Below are positions 24,634 to 32,736 of a stretch of DNA of 64,000 nucleotides, one piece after another. Numbering within the stretch: the stretch's first letter is position 1; each line of letters opens with the position of its first letter. This stretch comes from Chryseobacterium candidae (GTDB lineage Bacteria; Bacteroidota; Bacteroidia; Flavobacteriales; Weeksellaceae), in assembly GCF_004916905.1 (NCBI RefSeq), contig NZ_SDLV01000003.1, positions 124,001-188,000 on the forward strand, given 5' to 3'. The notes under the pieces were generated by a model. The model ran no database searches and was not told where the DNA came from. It saw only the letters and a list, made by a program, of their open reading frames with translations. The position numbers and the translations under genes are program-made.

Positions 24634-25767
24634 TTATTTGTATAAAAAAGCGAAGTGGGCAGGGATATTTCCGCCTTCTGTTTTCCATTTAAAGTGTCCG
24701 TTTTTATCAAAGCAATACACAAATCCCATGGATACATAATTTCTGGCATCTGTGATGTAGATATCTTCTGTGATGGGATTTACGGCAATCCCATAAGGAG
24801 TTTTAATAGCGGTTTCATATTCTTTGTCAAAAATTCTGTTGGTGATAATCTCTTCTGTTTTTACATCAATGATCCCAAATGTTTTTTTGTAGCTGTGGGT
24901 ATTGTAATTGAACTCATTTCCATAGAAATAGAGTTTATCATTCACGATTGTCATTTCACTTACGGAGAGATGAAAATCTTTTTTCACAGTTCCTGTGGCT
25001 GCATCTATCAAATAAAGGCTGGAAGGAACGTTATAATAATCTCCTCTTGAGGTTACGTACAAATCACCGTAATTGTCTTTTTTAATGTGATGAAGATTAA
25101 TCGCTACATTTATTTTTTTGAGTTCTGTAAAAGTATTCAGATCAATTACCGAAACCGTATTGTCATAATCGGGAGCTTTATATCCTCCGGAGTTGGCCAC
25201 AAACAACTGATTACCCACAATTTCCATTTCTTCCGGCTGATATCCTACTACCACTTCACGCTGAATGGAAAGAGAAGTGGTATCAATTTCCACTACTTTT
25301 CCTTTAGGAGCCTTGGGATTAATGGCTACAGGGCCGGCATAGCTGCTGGCATAAGCTTTCCCATTTTTAAAAGCTAGATATCTGCAGTTTTGCAATGGAA
25401 TAGAAGTAATACGTTTCGCCGTTTTGGCATCCAGCACTTCAATTTTATTGGAAACATTGACAACGATATAGAGTTTGCTTCCGTACACTTTAATATCATT
25501 TCCTACATCTCCCAGTTCTTTTACCACATTGGGGTTGATTTCTGCGTAGATATTTCTAAAATAAGTTCCTTTGGTATAATCAAAAAAATCCAGGGTACAT
25601 TTATTACTGCCCATATTCCCTTCATTCAGCATATAGAAGCCCTTTATGGCTGTATTTTCTGAGGGAAGTCCTTCTACCACTTCCTGACGGACAATAATAT
25701 CATCTGTACGGCATGAGGTAAGAAAAGCTAATACCAGAAATAAAAAATAAAAGTTTAGTTTTCTCAT
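24634..25767 (-). CDS. BtuG-like beta-propeller lipoprotein
   Basis: The 377-residue lipoprotein has lipobox LTSC (about residue 19) and then repeated blades with YVTN-type edges (VGNDIKVYGSKLYIVVNVSN, VGNQLFVANSGGY), which fold as a propeller. It begins inside the stop of the BtuB-type gene (ATGA overlap), the same pairing as BtuB with BtuG in Bacteroides, where BtuG is a surface lipoprotein that binds cobalamin very tightly and hands it to BtuB. The gene order and riboswitch make the same role likely here. Confidence 0.75.
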   Translation of the reverse strand: MRKLNFYFLFLVLAFLTSCRTDDIIVRQEVVEGLPSENTAIKGFYMLNEGNMGSNKCTLDFFDYTKGTYFRNIYAEINPNVVKELGDVGNDIKVYGSKLYIVVNVSNKIEVLDAKTAKRITSIPLQNCRYLAFKNGKAYASSYAGPVAINPKAPKGKVVEIDTTSLSIQREVVVGYQPEEMEIVGNQLFVANSGGYKAPDYDNTVSVIDLNTFTELKKINVAINLHHIKKDNYGDLYVTSRGDYYNVPSSLYLIDAATGTVKKDFHLSVSEMTIVNDKLYFYGNEFNYNTHSYKKTFGIIDVKTEEIITNRIFDKEYETAIKTPYGIAVNPITEDIYITDARNYVSMGFVYCFDKNGHFKWKTEGGNIPAHFAFLYK

Positions 25768-27797
25768 AAGGTGAAGTTTAGAATAAGTTTAAAGTTTCTT
25801 CCGGGCATCGGATAATTAATGACCACATCATAGTATTGATTGAAAATATTATTCGCCTCAAGGCTTACTTTGAATTGATGATTGGCCCAGTTGAATTTTT
25901 TCCGAACAGACAGATCGTGAGTATACCAGGGCTGCACATAATTGTATTGAATATTATCCTGATTCACATCATATCTTTCTCCCACATACATTGCACTGTA
26001 ATTGAAACTCCAGTCTTTATAATCTGCCATCAGGCTGAAAGATCCACTGTGCCATGGCGTGTAAGGTATCTGATTACGGTAAAAGGTATCTTCCGGATCG
26101 CTGATATCTCTTGCACTTTGGTACGTATAAGAAAGCAAAGGTCGAAGGGTTACTTTTCCCAGCTGAAGTTCAGTATGTACATTTACATCGGCTCCAATAA
26201 TTTCAACCAATCCAAGGTTCATCATCAGCCAGCGGAACATACTTCCGTTTGGAGCGGCTACAATTTTATCCTGTACTTTATTGTAGTAACCGTCTACTTT
26301 AGCATAAAAAGTTTTAAAGAAACGGTTGTTATAATTCTTCTGATAAGTAAATCCTACGTCATACTGATTGGTAAATTCCGGTTTCAGGTAAGTATTTCCG
26401 ATATTGGTATAATAGAGATCATTAAAGGTAGGAAGCCGGAAAATCCTTTTATAGAATGCTCTGAGGGTAAGCTCCGGAATGATCTCCGGCTGATAGCTCA
26501 TAAATACGGCAGGTGTCCACTCTCTGGCATCTCCCGGTCTTTTATTTTTTCTTACTTCCTCAAATGTAAAGGTTCCTAAAAGGCTTCCCAGAATTTTAAA
26601 CCTGTTCCACTGATAGGTTGTTGCCAATGCTACCAATGTTGTGTAACGCGTAGGATAAGAAAAGTTATCCAGATTGGCATCCAGATTATTGTACTGAAAA
26701 TCTCCACTCAGGCTGATATCCCAATTGGGCGTAATAGAATAGATATTGGATGAGGAAAGGTAGAGTTCCCGCTGGATATAGGTATTATCGGTATGAATAA
26801 TAGACTGCGAACGAACCGTATCCATAAAATGGGTATAATCATAAGCAAATTTTGCTTTCAGCTGGGTTTCAAATTTCGGGAACAGTTTTTTTCTCAGATT
26901 GGCCTGTACGAAATAATTTTCATCAGATAGTCTCGCTCCCCTTCCTCCAAAACGGCCATTCACAATAGGTGCCGGCATTCCACGGTCTGAAATATAACCG
27001 TAACCACGGATATTCCAGCTTCCGTTATTCAAAGTTCCGTTGAGAGAGGTTTCAAAACGTTTTGCTTTGATGTCTGAATCCTGTCTTTTCGCAATGGTAT
27101 CATAGGCCTGCTGTCCATCAGGATATTTCTTGGCATATCGAAATCTATAAATTCCGTCACTCTGCATAAATTCTCCACTGAAGCTGGCAGAAACCCTGTC
27201 TGAAATCTTCTGTTCCAATCGGAATGAAGGGTTGAAAAGATCAATAGACGCACTTTTAGCTCTTATAACGAGATTGGTTTTCCTATTTCCTTTAAATACA
27301 GGTGTTTTAGGCTGTAAATAAATAGATCCTGAAGATCCGAAGTCTTTTGCCGGTTGGAAAATCTCACTTTTCTGTCCGTTATACAATGATATTTCTTCCA
27401 GATCATCCAAGGAATATCTTCCCAGATCTACCAGTCCGTTTTGGGCATTACCCAGTTGAATTCCATCATAGAAAACCCCTACATGCTGACTTCCCATACT
27501 TCGGATATTAATGGTTTTCAAACCACCTAATCCTCCATAATCTTTGATCTGAACTCCTGAAAAGTACCGCAGTGCATCTGCAACAGAATGACTGTTCAGT
27601 CTTTCCAGCTGCTCGCCCTGTAAGGTTTGTGCCGGAAGGATTTCTTTAAAATTCTTTTTGTATAGATTGATTCCTTTAATCGTCTCTTCCTGAAGACTGT
27701 CCTTCTTCTTGGTTTGAGAAAATAAAAGTTGAGATGTAATCACCAATATTGTGAAAACAGCTTTATGAATTGCAGAAGTAGTTAGTTTTGCCGCCAT
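25764..27797 (-). CDS. btuB: BtuB-type TonB-dependent cobalamin receptor
   Basis: The 677-residue outer-membrane receptor has a signal peptide ending LFSQ, a plug domain (about 45-165; NSHSVADALRYFSGVQIKDY, INIRSMGSQHVGVFYDGIQL) and a 22-strand-type barrel ending in F-T-L, the usual aromatic C-terminus. It is preceded by a cobalamin riboswitch, so it imports B12 or related corrinoids with TonB energy. I use the ATG giving MAAKLTTSAIHKAVF; the frame is open 22 codons further upstream, but that would extend into the riboswitch leader. It is the first gene of the operon running to 21131. Confidence 0.85.
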   Translation of the reverse strand: MAAKLTTSAIHKAVFTILVITSQLLFSQTKKKDSLQEETIKGINLYKKNFKEILPAQTLQGEQLERLNSHSVADALRYFSGVQIKDYGGLGGLKTINIRSMGSQHVGVFYDGIQLGNAQNGLVDLGRYSLDDLEEISLYNGQKSEIFQPAKDFGSSGSIYLQPKTPVFKGNRKTNLVIRAKSASIDLFNPSFRLEQKISDRVSASFSGEFMQSDGIYRFRYAKKYPDGQQAYDTIAKRQDSDIKAKRFETSLNGTLNNGSWNIRGYGYISDRGMPAPIVNGRFGGRGARLSDENYFVQANLRKKLFPKFETQLKAKFAYDYTHFMDTVRSQSIIHTDNTYIQRELYLSSSNIYSITPNWDISLSGDFQYNNLDANLDNFSYPTRYTTLVALATTYQWNRFKILGSLLGTFTFEEVRKNKRPGDAREWTPAVFMSYQPEIIPELTLRAFYKRIFRLPTFNDLYYTNIGNTYLKPEFTNQYDVGFTYQKNYNNRFFKTFYAKVDGYYNKVQDKIVAAPNGSMFRWLMMNLGLVEIIGADVNVHTELQLGKVTLRPLLSYTYQSARDISDPEDTFYRNQIPYTPWHSGSFSLMADYKDWSFNYSAMYVGERYDVNQDNIQYNYVQPWYTHDLSVRKKFNWANHQFKVSLEANNIFNQYYDVVINYPMPGRNFKLILNFTL

Positions 27798-27921
27798 TAG
27801 CTCATTTAGGGTAATGAAGACGCTAATGGGTATAAGAATACAACGACAAAGCACAGCGGTCACTGCACAGAATCATTGATGTCCTAAGCTTTATTCCACG
27901 AAAGCGTCAAACGATTATTTT

Positions 27922-28082
27922 CTGGCAGGTCTTCTGACTTACTCCATTTTTGAAATCCTTCCCATTAAAAAAACAGTGGATATATTTTCCAAAAACTTTG
28001 GTGCGGAGCTTACAGCAGCGGGTCTGTTCCGGATTCTCACCGGATTCCCTTTTAAGAGCTTTTTACGGCTCACCAAATCCCG
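27922..28082 (-). ncRNA. Cobalamin (B12) riboswitch
   Basis: On the minus strand the core GGTGAGAATCCGGAACAG followed by CCCGCTGCTGTAAGC is the classical cobalamin riboswitch signature, and the B12-box-type AGAAGACCTGCC lies at 27923-27936 near its 3' end. It heads the btuB operon; adenosylcobalamin binding would lower expression. The rest of the 27798-28185 gap holds its promoter and a terminator. Confidence 0.92.
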
Positions 28083-28083
28083 G

Positions 28084-28113
28084 CAAAGATAAATAATTAT
28101 TCCTAATCCCCAA
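28084..28113 (-). promoter_or_regulatory. Promoter of the cobalamin operon
   Basis: On the minus strand TTG (28111-28113) and TATCTTTG (28084-28091) are 19 bp apart, a full consensus match just before the riboswitch. Confidence 0.75.
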
Positions 28114-28137
28114 TTAAAATCATGATTGATAAACAAT

Positions 28138-28160
28138 TAAAGCTCCCGAAGGAGCTTTAA
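28138..28160 (-). terminator. Terminator downstream of the MbnH/MbnP operon
   Basis: TTAAAGCTCC (28138-28147) pairs with GGAGCTTTAA (28151-28160) around a 3-nt loop; the T run is short. It lies between the outer-membrane protein gene at 28186 and the cobalamin promoter. Confidence 0.6.
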
Positions 28161-28185
28161 CATGGTTTTATGGAGGGTGTTTGCC

Positions 28186-29133
28186 CTAAATTCCAATATT
28201 CAGGAAAATACTGAATCTTGATTTGGCTTCAATATCTCCTCCTGCCAGATGAGTATACATGGGAAGCATAATTTCACTTCCCAGGCTCAGCTTTTTATAA
28301 GAAGCTTCAAATCCCAGTTTTCCGTACAAAGCGCTCCCGGCAGTGTTAGGCAATGCTTCATCAAATTGCTTATTCTGGGCATATACTTCTCCCTGAACTC
28401 CCGTTTTTACAGAAAAAACAGACTTTTCATTTCCTGCAACCTGATAAAAACCTGTTGCAGCATAATTCCACTGGTTTCCAAAACGGTAATTTTTCTTATT
28501 CTCTGTTTTGATTGTATAATCTGTGTTAACCAATACGGCAACTTTATTTTTCTGAAATTTATAATTCAAAGCCGCCTGATAATCCCAGCTTCCGGTTCCC
28601 AGCTGAAAACTTGGATTGACACCGGATGTTCCTTTTTCATCAAATTTCCCTAAAGGAATTTTCAAGCCCAAACCTCCGCTCAGATGATGGAAATTATCTT
28701 TGGAACTCATCAGCTGGTAAATTCCCATCAGATTAAGATCCCCTATTCCATTGATTTTAATATCTCCCTGCATGGTTTTCTTTTCATGAAAGTGGAATGG
28801 CAGACTTGCGTAAACACTCAGTTTCTTAGTCAGTGGAATTTTTCCCCAAAGCTGCAGGGTATTAAAATACTGATCCTGCGTAAGATCTTTTACAAATAAG
28901 TTTTCTTTGGCTTTGTAATGCTGGGCAAAGTATTTGATTCCGACAAACTGTGGATTCAGCAAAGATTCAAAGCCGGAAGAGCCGTTTCCTGCCGCACAGC
29001 CACAGGCATCACAATCATCATCAAAATTGAATCTGCTAAAGGTTTCCGGGGCAATATATGCACTGTCTCTAATGGTCTTCGCCTGATACTGACTCAACAG
29101 GATCAAACTTATGATTACTATAATCTTCTTCAT
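28186..29133 (-). CDS. Outer-membrane beta-barrel protein of the MbnH/MbnP operon
   Basis: The 315-residue protein has a signal peptide and then a cluster DDDCDACGCAAGNGSSGF near residue 40, with three Cys close together that could bind metal. The rest alternates hydrophobic and polar strands (SFQLGTGSWDYQAALNY) and ends in a strand closing with I, as in outer-membrane barrels of the phenol-transport-like group. It follows the MbnH-type gene by 11 bp. Because the operon handles copper-binding proteins, an outer-membrane role in copper binding or transport is a fair guess. Confidence 0.65.
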   Translation of the reverse strand: MKKIIVIISLILLSQYQAKTIRDSAYIAPETFSRFNFDDDCDACGCAAGNGSSGFESLLNPQFVGIKYFAQHYKAKENLFVKDLTQDQYFNTLQLWGKIPLTKKLSVYASLPFHFHEKKTMQGDIKINGIGDLNLMGIYQLMSSKDNFHHLSGGLGLKIPLGKFDEKGTSGVNPSFQLGTGSWDYQAALNYKFQKNKVAVLVNTDYTIKTENKKNYRFGNQWNYAATGFYQVAGNEKSVFSVKTGVQGEVYAQNKQFDEALPNTAGSALYGKLGFEASYKKLSLGSEIMLPMYTHLAGGDIEAKSRFSIFLNIGI

Positions 29134-29144
29134 GTTTCTATAAA

Positions 29145-30218
29145 TTATTCTGCAAATTTTGGATTGGATATAAAACTCTTATCTGATAGTGTTTTCAGAA
29201 AAGCTATAATATACTGTTTATCCTGACCCGTCATGGGAATACCAGTATGCCCATTCTGTTTTAAAAGAGGATCAAGATTTGGATGATTTTCAACATTGTC
29301 TGAATAGAAATTAAGTACCGCCTCTAAGCTGTAAAATCTTCCGTCATGCATATAAGGTGCGGTATATTCTACATTTCTTAAGCTGGGAACTCTGAATTTC
29401 ATGTTGTCATTCCAATCTAAAGTAACCCTGTATCTTCCTCTGTCATCGAACTGGGCGTTATAATACATTCCTGTATTTCGGTAGCTCTCATCGGTAAATA
29501 ATTCTCCTGAATGACATGATGCACATTTATTCTGGAAAAGGGACATTCCCTGTGTTTCTTCAGCGGTAAAAGATACTTTTCCTTTCATCATCTGATCATA
29601 TTTGGAATCTGCCGATATCATTGTTGCCATAAACTGAGAAATAGCCTTAAGAATACGGTCTCCAGTGATCTTTTCATCACCAAATGCTGCTTTAAACATT
29701 TTTTTGTAATTCGCATCACTATTCAGTTTTCCTACTGCTTCAGGAAGAGAGCTGTCCATTTCAAAATCTGTAGTAATAGGAACCAGAGATCTTTCATCCA
29801 GATTATGACTTACCCCGTCCCATGTATAATTTTTGAGAAAAGCCATATTCTGAATAGGTGGTGCATTTCTTATTCCTAATCTATCATCTATCCCATGGCT
29901 TACATTATGGCCGTGGTGGGTAAATGCATATTCCTGAATGTGACAGAACCCGCAGGAAATAGTATTATTTCTGGACAGCTTTCCTTCATAAAACAGTTTT
30001 TTTCCAAGAGCTACTCCATTTACTGTAACAGGATTTCCGGTAATATCAAACGTCATTTTGGGAAAGCCTGAAGGATATTCTAAGCTATAAGGTTCATCTT
30101 TATCAATAGGAATTCCTTCATATTCGTCAGAACATGAAACCAAAAGGCTTGTCAGGATGATGAAAATCCAAAGAGAGCAAAACCGCTCTCTCTTGGACAT
30201 CGTCAATATCTTAGTCAT
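29145..30218 (-). CDS. Di-heme peroxidase-like lipoprotein (MbnH/cytochrome c peroxidase family)
   Basis: The protein has a lipobox LLVSC and two c-type heme sites, CGFCH and CASCH, as in the bacterial di-heme peroxidase/MauG/MbnH superfamily, plus the conserved stretches GIDDRLGIRNAPP and RVPSLRNVEYTAPYMHDGRF. The adjacent gene is an MbnP homologue. In methanotrophs MbnH uses peroxide to turn a Trp of MbnP into kynurenine, making a copper site. The same reaction is likely here, in the periplasm or at the outer membrane. The start is chosen to overlap the MbnP stop by 8 bp; ATG at 30200 is the alternative. Confidence 0.82.
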   Translation of the reverse strand: MTKILTMSKRERFCSLWIFIILTSLLVSCSDEYEGIPIDKDEPYSLEYPSGFPKMTFDITGNPVTVNGVALGKKLFYEGKLSRNNTISCGFCHIQEYAFTHHGHNVSHGIDDRLGIRNAPPIQNMAFLKNYTWDGVSHNLDERSLVPITTDFEMDSSLPEAVGKLNSDANYKKMFKAAFGDEKITGDRILKAISQFMATMISADSKYDQMMKGKVSFTAEETQGMSLFQNKCASCHSGELFTDESYRNTGMYYNAQFDDRGRYRVTLDWNDNMKFRVPSLRNVEYTAPYMHDGRFYSLEAVLNFYSDNVENHPNLDPLLKQNGHTGIPMTGQDKQYIIAFLKTLSDKSFISNPKFAE

Positions 30219-31038
30219 TATGCACATGATCTACTTTAAACATTTTTGTAATGTTGTTGGTCACATTCACAAGATGCTGGCTGGATCCCATTGCCATATT
30301 GTTGCTACTGTTCAGAGTTAAAGCAGTCTGCCCGCTCAAATACTGATTAAGATCAGCCAGAATATGTACAGAAGGCCTGATATCTTTGGTTACTCTCGCT
30401 GTAACAGGTAAATCCAGAGTAATTTCACGGTAAAGATCAGGAGTACTGTTGGCCGTAACATTCCCCATATTCCCACAATGATTCATAAAGTTGGTATCTG
30501 CAGAAGAAGTACCATACTTACCTTCAAGCTTGGTAAAAATGTATCCTGCTGCCCAGGACCATGCCATACCAGCTGTTTTAGCCTTCTGCCAGAAAACTCC
30601 CTGTCCATCCTGTCCGATAAGATAGGCTGTCTGGCTGATTCCCAAACCAATTCTTATCTTTTTATATTTATTTTGAGGGATATCCGTTAAATTAATGTAA
30701 TTGATTCCTGCAACAGCTTCTGCCTGATCTACAATGAAAGCCCCTTTATCAGGATCATTATAGTGGTACTTAAATTCTCCTCCGTTCTCATCAATAAGTG
30801 CAATATTACTGATCACATATTTAAGAGTAGAAAACTGATGCTTTTGTCCGTTTGCTGAAGTCTGAGTGGTCTGGTTCAGAACAATATCTCCAAGATTATT
30901 GAATCCGTTTTCAAATTTGATCTGAAGATTTCCGGGTGTTGTATCCTGAACCTCATCATCATCGCTGCTTCTACATGATGAAAGGGTAAATAATGTAATG
31001 GCTACGAAAAATAGGGATAAGAATTTGTAAATTTTCAT
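30211..31038 (-). CDS. MbnP-like copper-binding lipoprotein
   Basis: A 275-residue lipoprotein (lipobox TLSSC) of the MbnP family: LQIKFENGFNNLGDIVLNQ at the start of the mature domain, FSTLKYVISNIALID, then WSWAAGYIFTKLEGKY with several Trp residues, and the NHCGNMGN segment. MbnP holds copper(I) through residues that include a kynurenine made from Trp by MbnH. The WSWAAGY segment supplies candidate Trp. It overlaps the MbnH-type gene and has a His-rich end (DHVHND). Assignment is good; copper binding is from family knowledge. Confidence 0.8.
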   Translation of the reverse strand: MKIYKFLSLFFVAITLFTLSSCRSSDDDEVQDTTPGNLQIKFENGFNNLGDIVLNQTTQTSANGQKHQFSTLKYVISNIALIDENGGEFKYHYNDPDKGAFIVDQAEAVAGINYINLTDIPQNKYKKIRIGLGISQTAYLIGQDGQGVFWQKAKTAGMAWSWAAGYIFTKLEGKYGTSSADTNFMNHCGNMGNVTANSTPDLYREITLDLPVTARVTKDIRPSVHILADLNQYLSGQTALTLNSSNNMAMGSSQHLVNVTNNITKMFKVDHVHND

Positions 31039-31065
31039 TTTGATTGTTATTTTAATTGTTAGTTA

Positions 31066-31827
31066 TTATTGTTTTGTTATTTTTATTACTTCAAAGCCTT
31101 CTTTGAATTTTAGTTTTACGAAATAGATTCCCTCACAAAGGCTTGACAGATCAATGCTAATGTTTTTGTCTTTAATAGTACTTTGCTTAAGGACTATACC
31201 TCCAAGACTACTATAAATTTCATATTCAGTAATAGATTGATCTGACCAGATGTTTACAGAATTTTTCGTTGGATTGGGATAATACTGTATATTATTTATT
31301 CTTGAAGTCTCCTTCACAGACAAATTATTGTTGATCACATTCATTATATAATCACGTGTTTCACCTGATCCGAAACTGCTGCAGGCATCTGCGGCAGATA
31401 TTGAACTTCCATAAGCTCTCGACCGAACTCTCATCCTTATATTTCCTGATGGTATATTATTCGGTATAGAAAGTGTATGGGTATTTTGAGAATTCATTGA
31501 ATTGACTAACAGTGTGAATTCATTCTGTTCAAAAATACTGTTGCGGTTATAATCAATCCATACCCCAATCACCGCTTCGGAAGACGTAAAGGTAAACACA
31601 TCATAAGACTGCCCGGCTGTAAGCTGTGCAGTGGTATTCCCGTTCGAGGGATACTCGTGATAATAAACAGTTGGCTCATCATAGGTATTATGATTTAAAT
31701 CTGTTCCGTTTATTCTGAAGGTTACAAAGGAAGGCTCAAGTCCGCCTCCAAGATTGGCTGTACATACTGCCTGAGCATTTAATAAAGCATAGGACAGCAG
31801 TAAACCACTTATTAAAAATGATTTCAT
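31066..31827 (-). CDS. Secreted protein with GEVED-like domain and T9SS tail
   Basis: The 253-residue product has a signal peptide (LLSYALLNAQA), a GEVED-type beta domain (VIGVWIDYNRNSIFEQNEF; NIPSGNIRMRVRSRAYG) and a T9SS type A tail (NIQYYPNPTKNSVNIW; GIYFVKLKF). It is the first gene of the MbnP/MbnH operon, 27 bp before MbnP. A surface or released copper-linked role is possible only by context. A structured terminator-like element lies just before its start. Confidence 0.72.
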   Translation of the reverse strand: MKSFLISGLLLSYALLNAQAVCTANLGGGLEPSFVTFRINGTDLNHNTYDEPTVYYHEYPSNGNTTAQLTAGQSYDVFTFTSSEAVIGVWIDYNRNSIFEQNEFTLLVNSMNSQNTHTLSIPNNIPSGNIRMRVRSRAYGSSISAADACSSFGSGETRDYIMNVINNNLSVKETSRINNIQYYPNPTKNSVNIWSDQSITEYEIYSSLGGIVLKQSTIKDKNISIDLSSLCEGIYFVKLKFKEGFEVIKITKQ

Positions 31828-31842
31828 TCGGATATTGTAATT

Positions 31843-31957
31843 AAAAAAAGAGAATCAGCAAAATGCTCCAATAAATCTATCGGAAACATCAATTATGGAA
31901 ATACCGTTATTTCTTCAAGCAATTTTATTGTCTTTGAAGAGCATCCGCTAATTCTCC
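31843..31957 (-). promoter_or_regulatory. Long-range hairpin ending in a T run (terminator or attenuator)
   Basis: On the minus strand a first arm (31957-31939) is complementary over about 19 nt to a second arm (31869-31850); about 69 nt separate them and the second arm is followed by seven T. It lies between the YHS gene and the GEVED/MbnP/MbnH operon. The wide spacing is unlike a simple terminator and more like a folded leader that decides read-through. Confidence 0.5.
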
Positions 31958-31972
31958 TGGAGAAAATAGTTG

Positions 31973-32218
31973 TTATTTTGAGTATTTTACAGGATTCTTT
32001 TTGAACTCTGTCTTGCAGGATTTACTACAAAACCCGTAAATTTTGTTTTTGTAAACGGCAGTATCCGATAAAGACATTGAGGTCTTCATTTTACAGATAG
32101 GATCTAAAGTATTTATTACTTTAACCTTTTTACTATCCAGGGTTCCTGAAGTATGTTGTGCAGATATGCTAAGTGATGACATTGTACAGAATAATGTCAT
32201 AAAAAAAAATATTTTCAT
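31973..32218 (-). CDS. Exported YHS-domain protein (module 1)
   Basis: The 81-residue protein has a signal peptide ending SAQ and a YHS domain: DPICKMKTSMSLSDTAVYKN, then YGFCSKSCKTEFKKNP, with the Cys pattern C...CxxxC expected to bind a metal such as copper or zinc. It lies 48 bp after the small Cys protein at 32267. A close paralogue at 34584 stands next to a Sco protein, which supports a copper role. Confidence 0.8.
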   Translation of the reverse strand: MKIFFFMTLFCTMSSLSISAQHTSGTLDSKKVKVINTLDPICKMKTSMSLSDTAVYKNKIYGFCSKSCKTEFKKNPVKYSK

Positions 32219-32266
32219 TCGAAATCAGTATAAATTGTTATTCTCTATTTTGTTACAGATATAGAG

Positions 32267-32635
32267 TTATACTAATGGCGGATGAAAAAACTGGTTATAA
32301 AGTAAAAGATTGTAAATATTAGTATAAAATGAACTAACAGAATTTTTCAGAGCACCTGATTTTAAAATAAAGCTTTCGTCAAGGCTTTCGTTAATGATAA
32401 AATTATCAATAGAATTTAAGCTTATTTTTTGGGGACTTTTATTTCCCTGCTCCTGGGTAGTTTTTACCAATTCTTTTGAGAGGTAACATTTACCGTTACA
32501 CATCAGCTCAGGTTTCATTCTATTTTCACAAAGTTCTTTTGTTATATAGTCATAATTAACTGTATAATCTATAAATGGCAATATCGGACGTATTGTCATC
32601 TGAATAATCATGAATATAGAAATGATGTATTTCAC
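32267..32635 (-). CDS. Small membrane-start protein with C-x-GKC motif (module 1)
   Basis: A 122-residue protein of unknown family: hydrophobic N-terminus, then LCENR, a Cys and GKCYLSKEL, and an end FFHPPLV. A paralogue with the same three landmarks is at 35068, and each precedes a YHS protein, so the pair is probably one functional unit in metal handling. The first codon of the longest frame is GTG; an ATG at codon 9 is possible. A -7 box TAAATTTG lies only 5 bp before the GTG, which favours either the later start or a leaderless transcript. Confidence 0.6.
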   Translation of the reverse strand: MKYIISIFMIIQMTIRPILPFIDYTVNYDYITKELCENRMKPELMCNGKCYLSKELVKTTQEQGNKSPQKISLNSIDNFIINESLDESFILKSGALKNSVSSFYTNIYNLLLYNQFFHPPLV

Positions 32636-32736
32636 ACAGCAAATTTAATAATAATTTTACCTTTTTTATATGATATTTGACATAAAAGACAACCAATAAA
32701 TCAAACTATTAGCTGTCTTTTTATGATTTTAATCAA

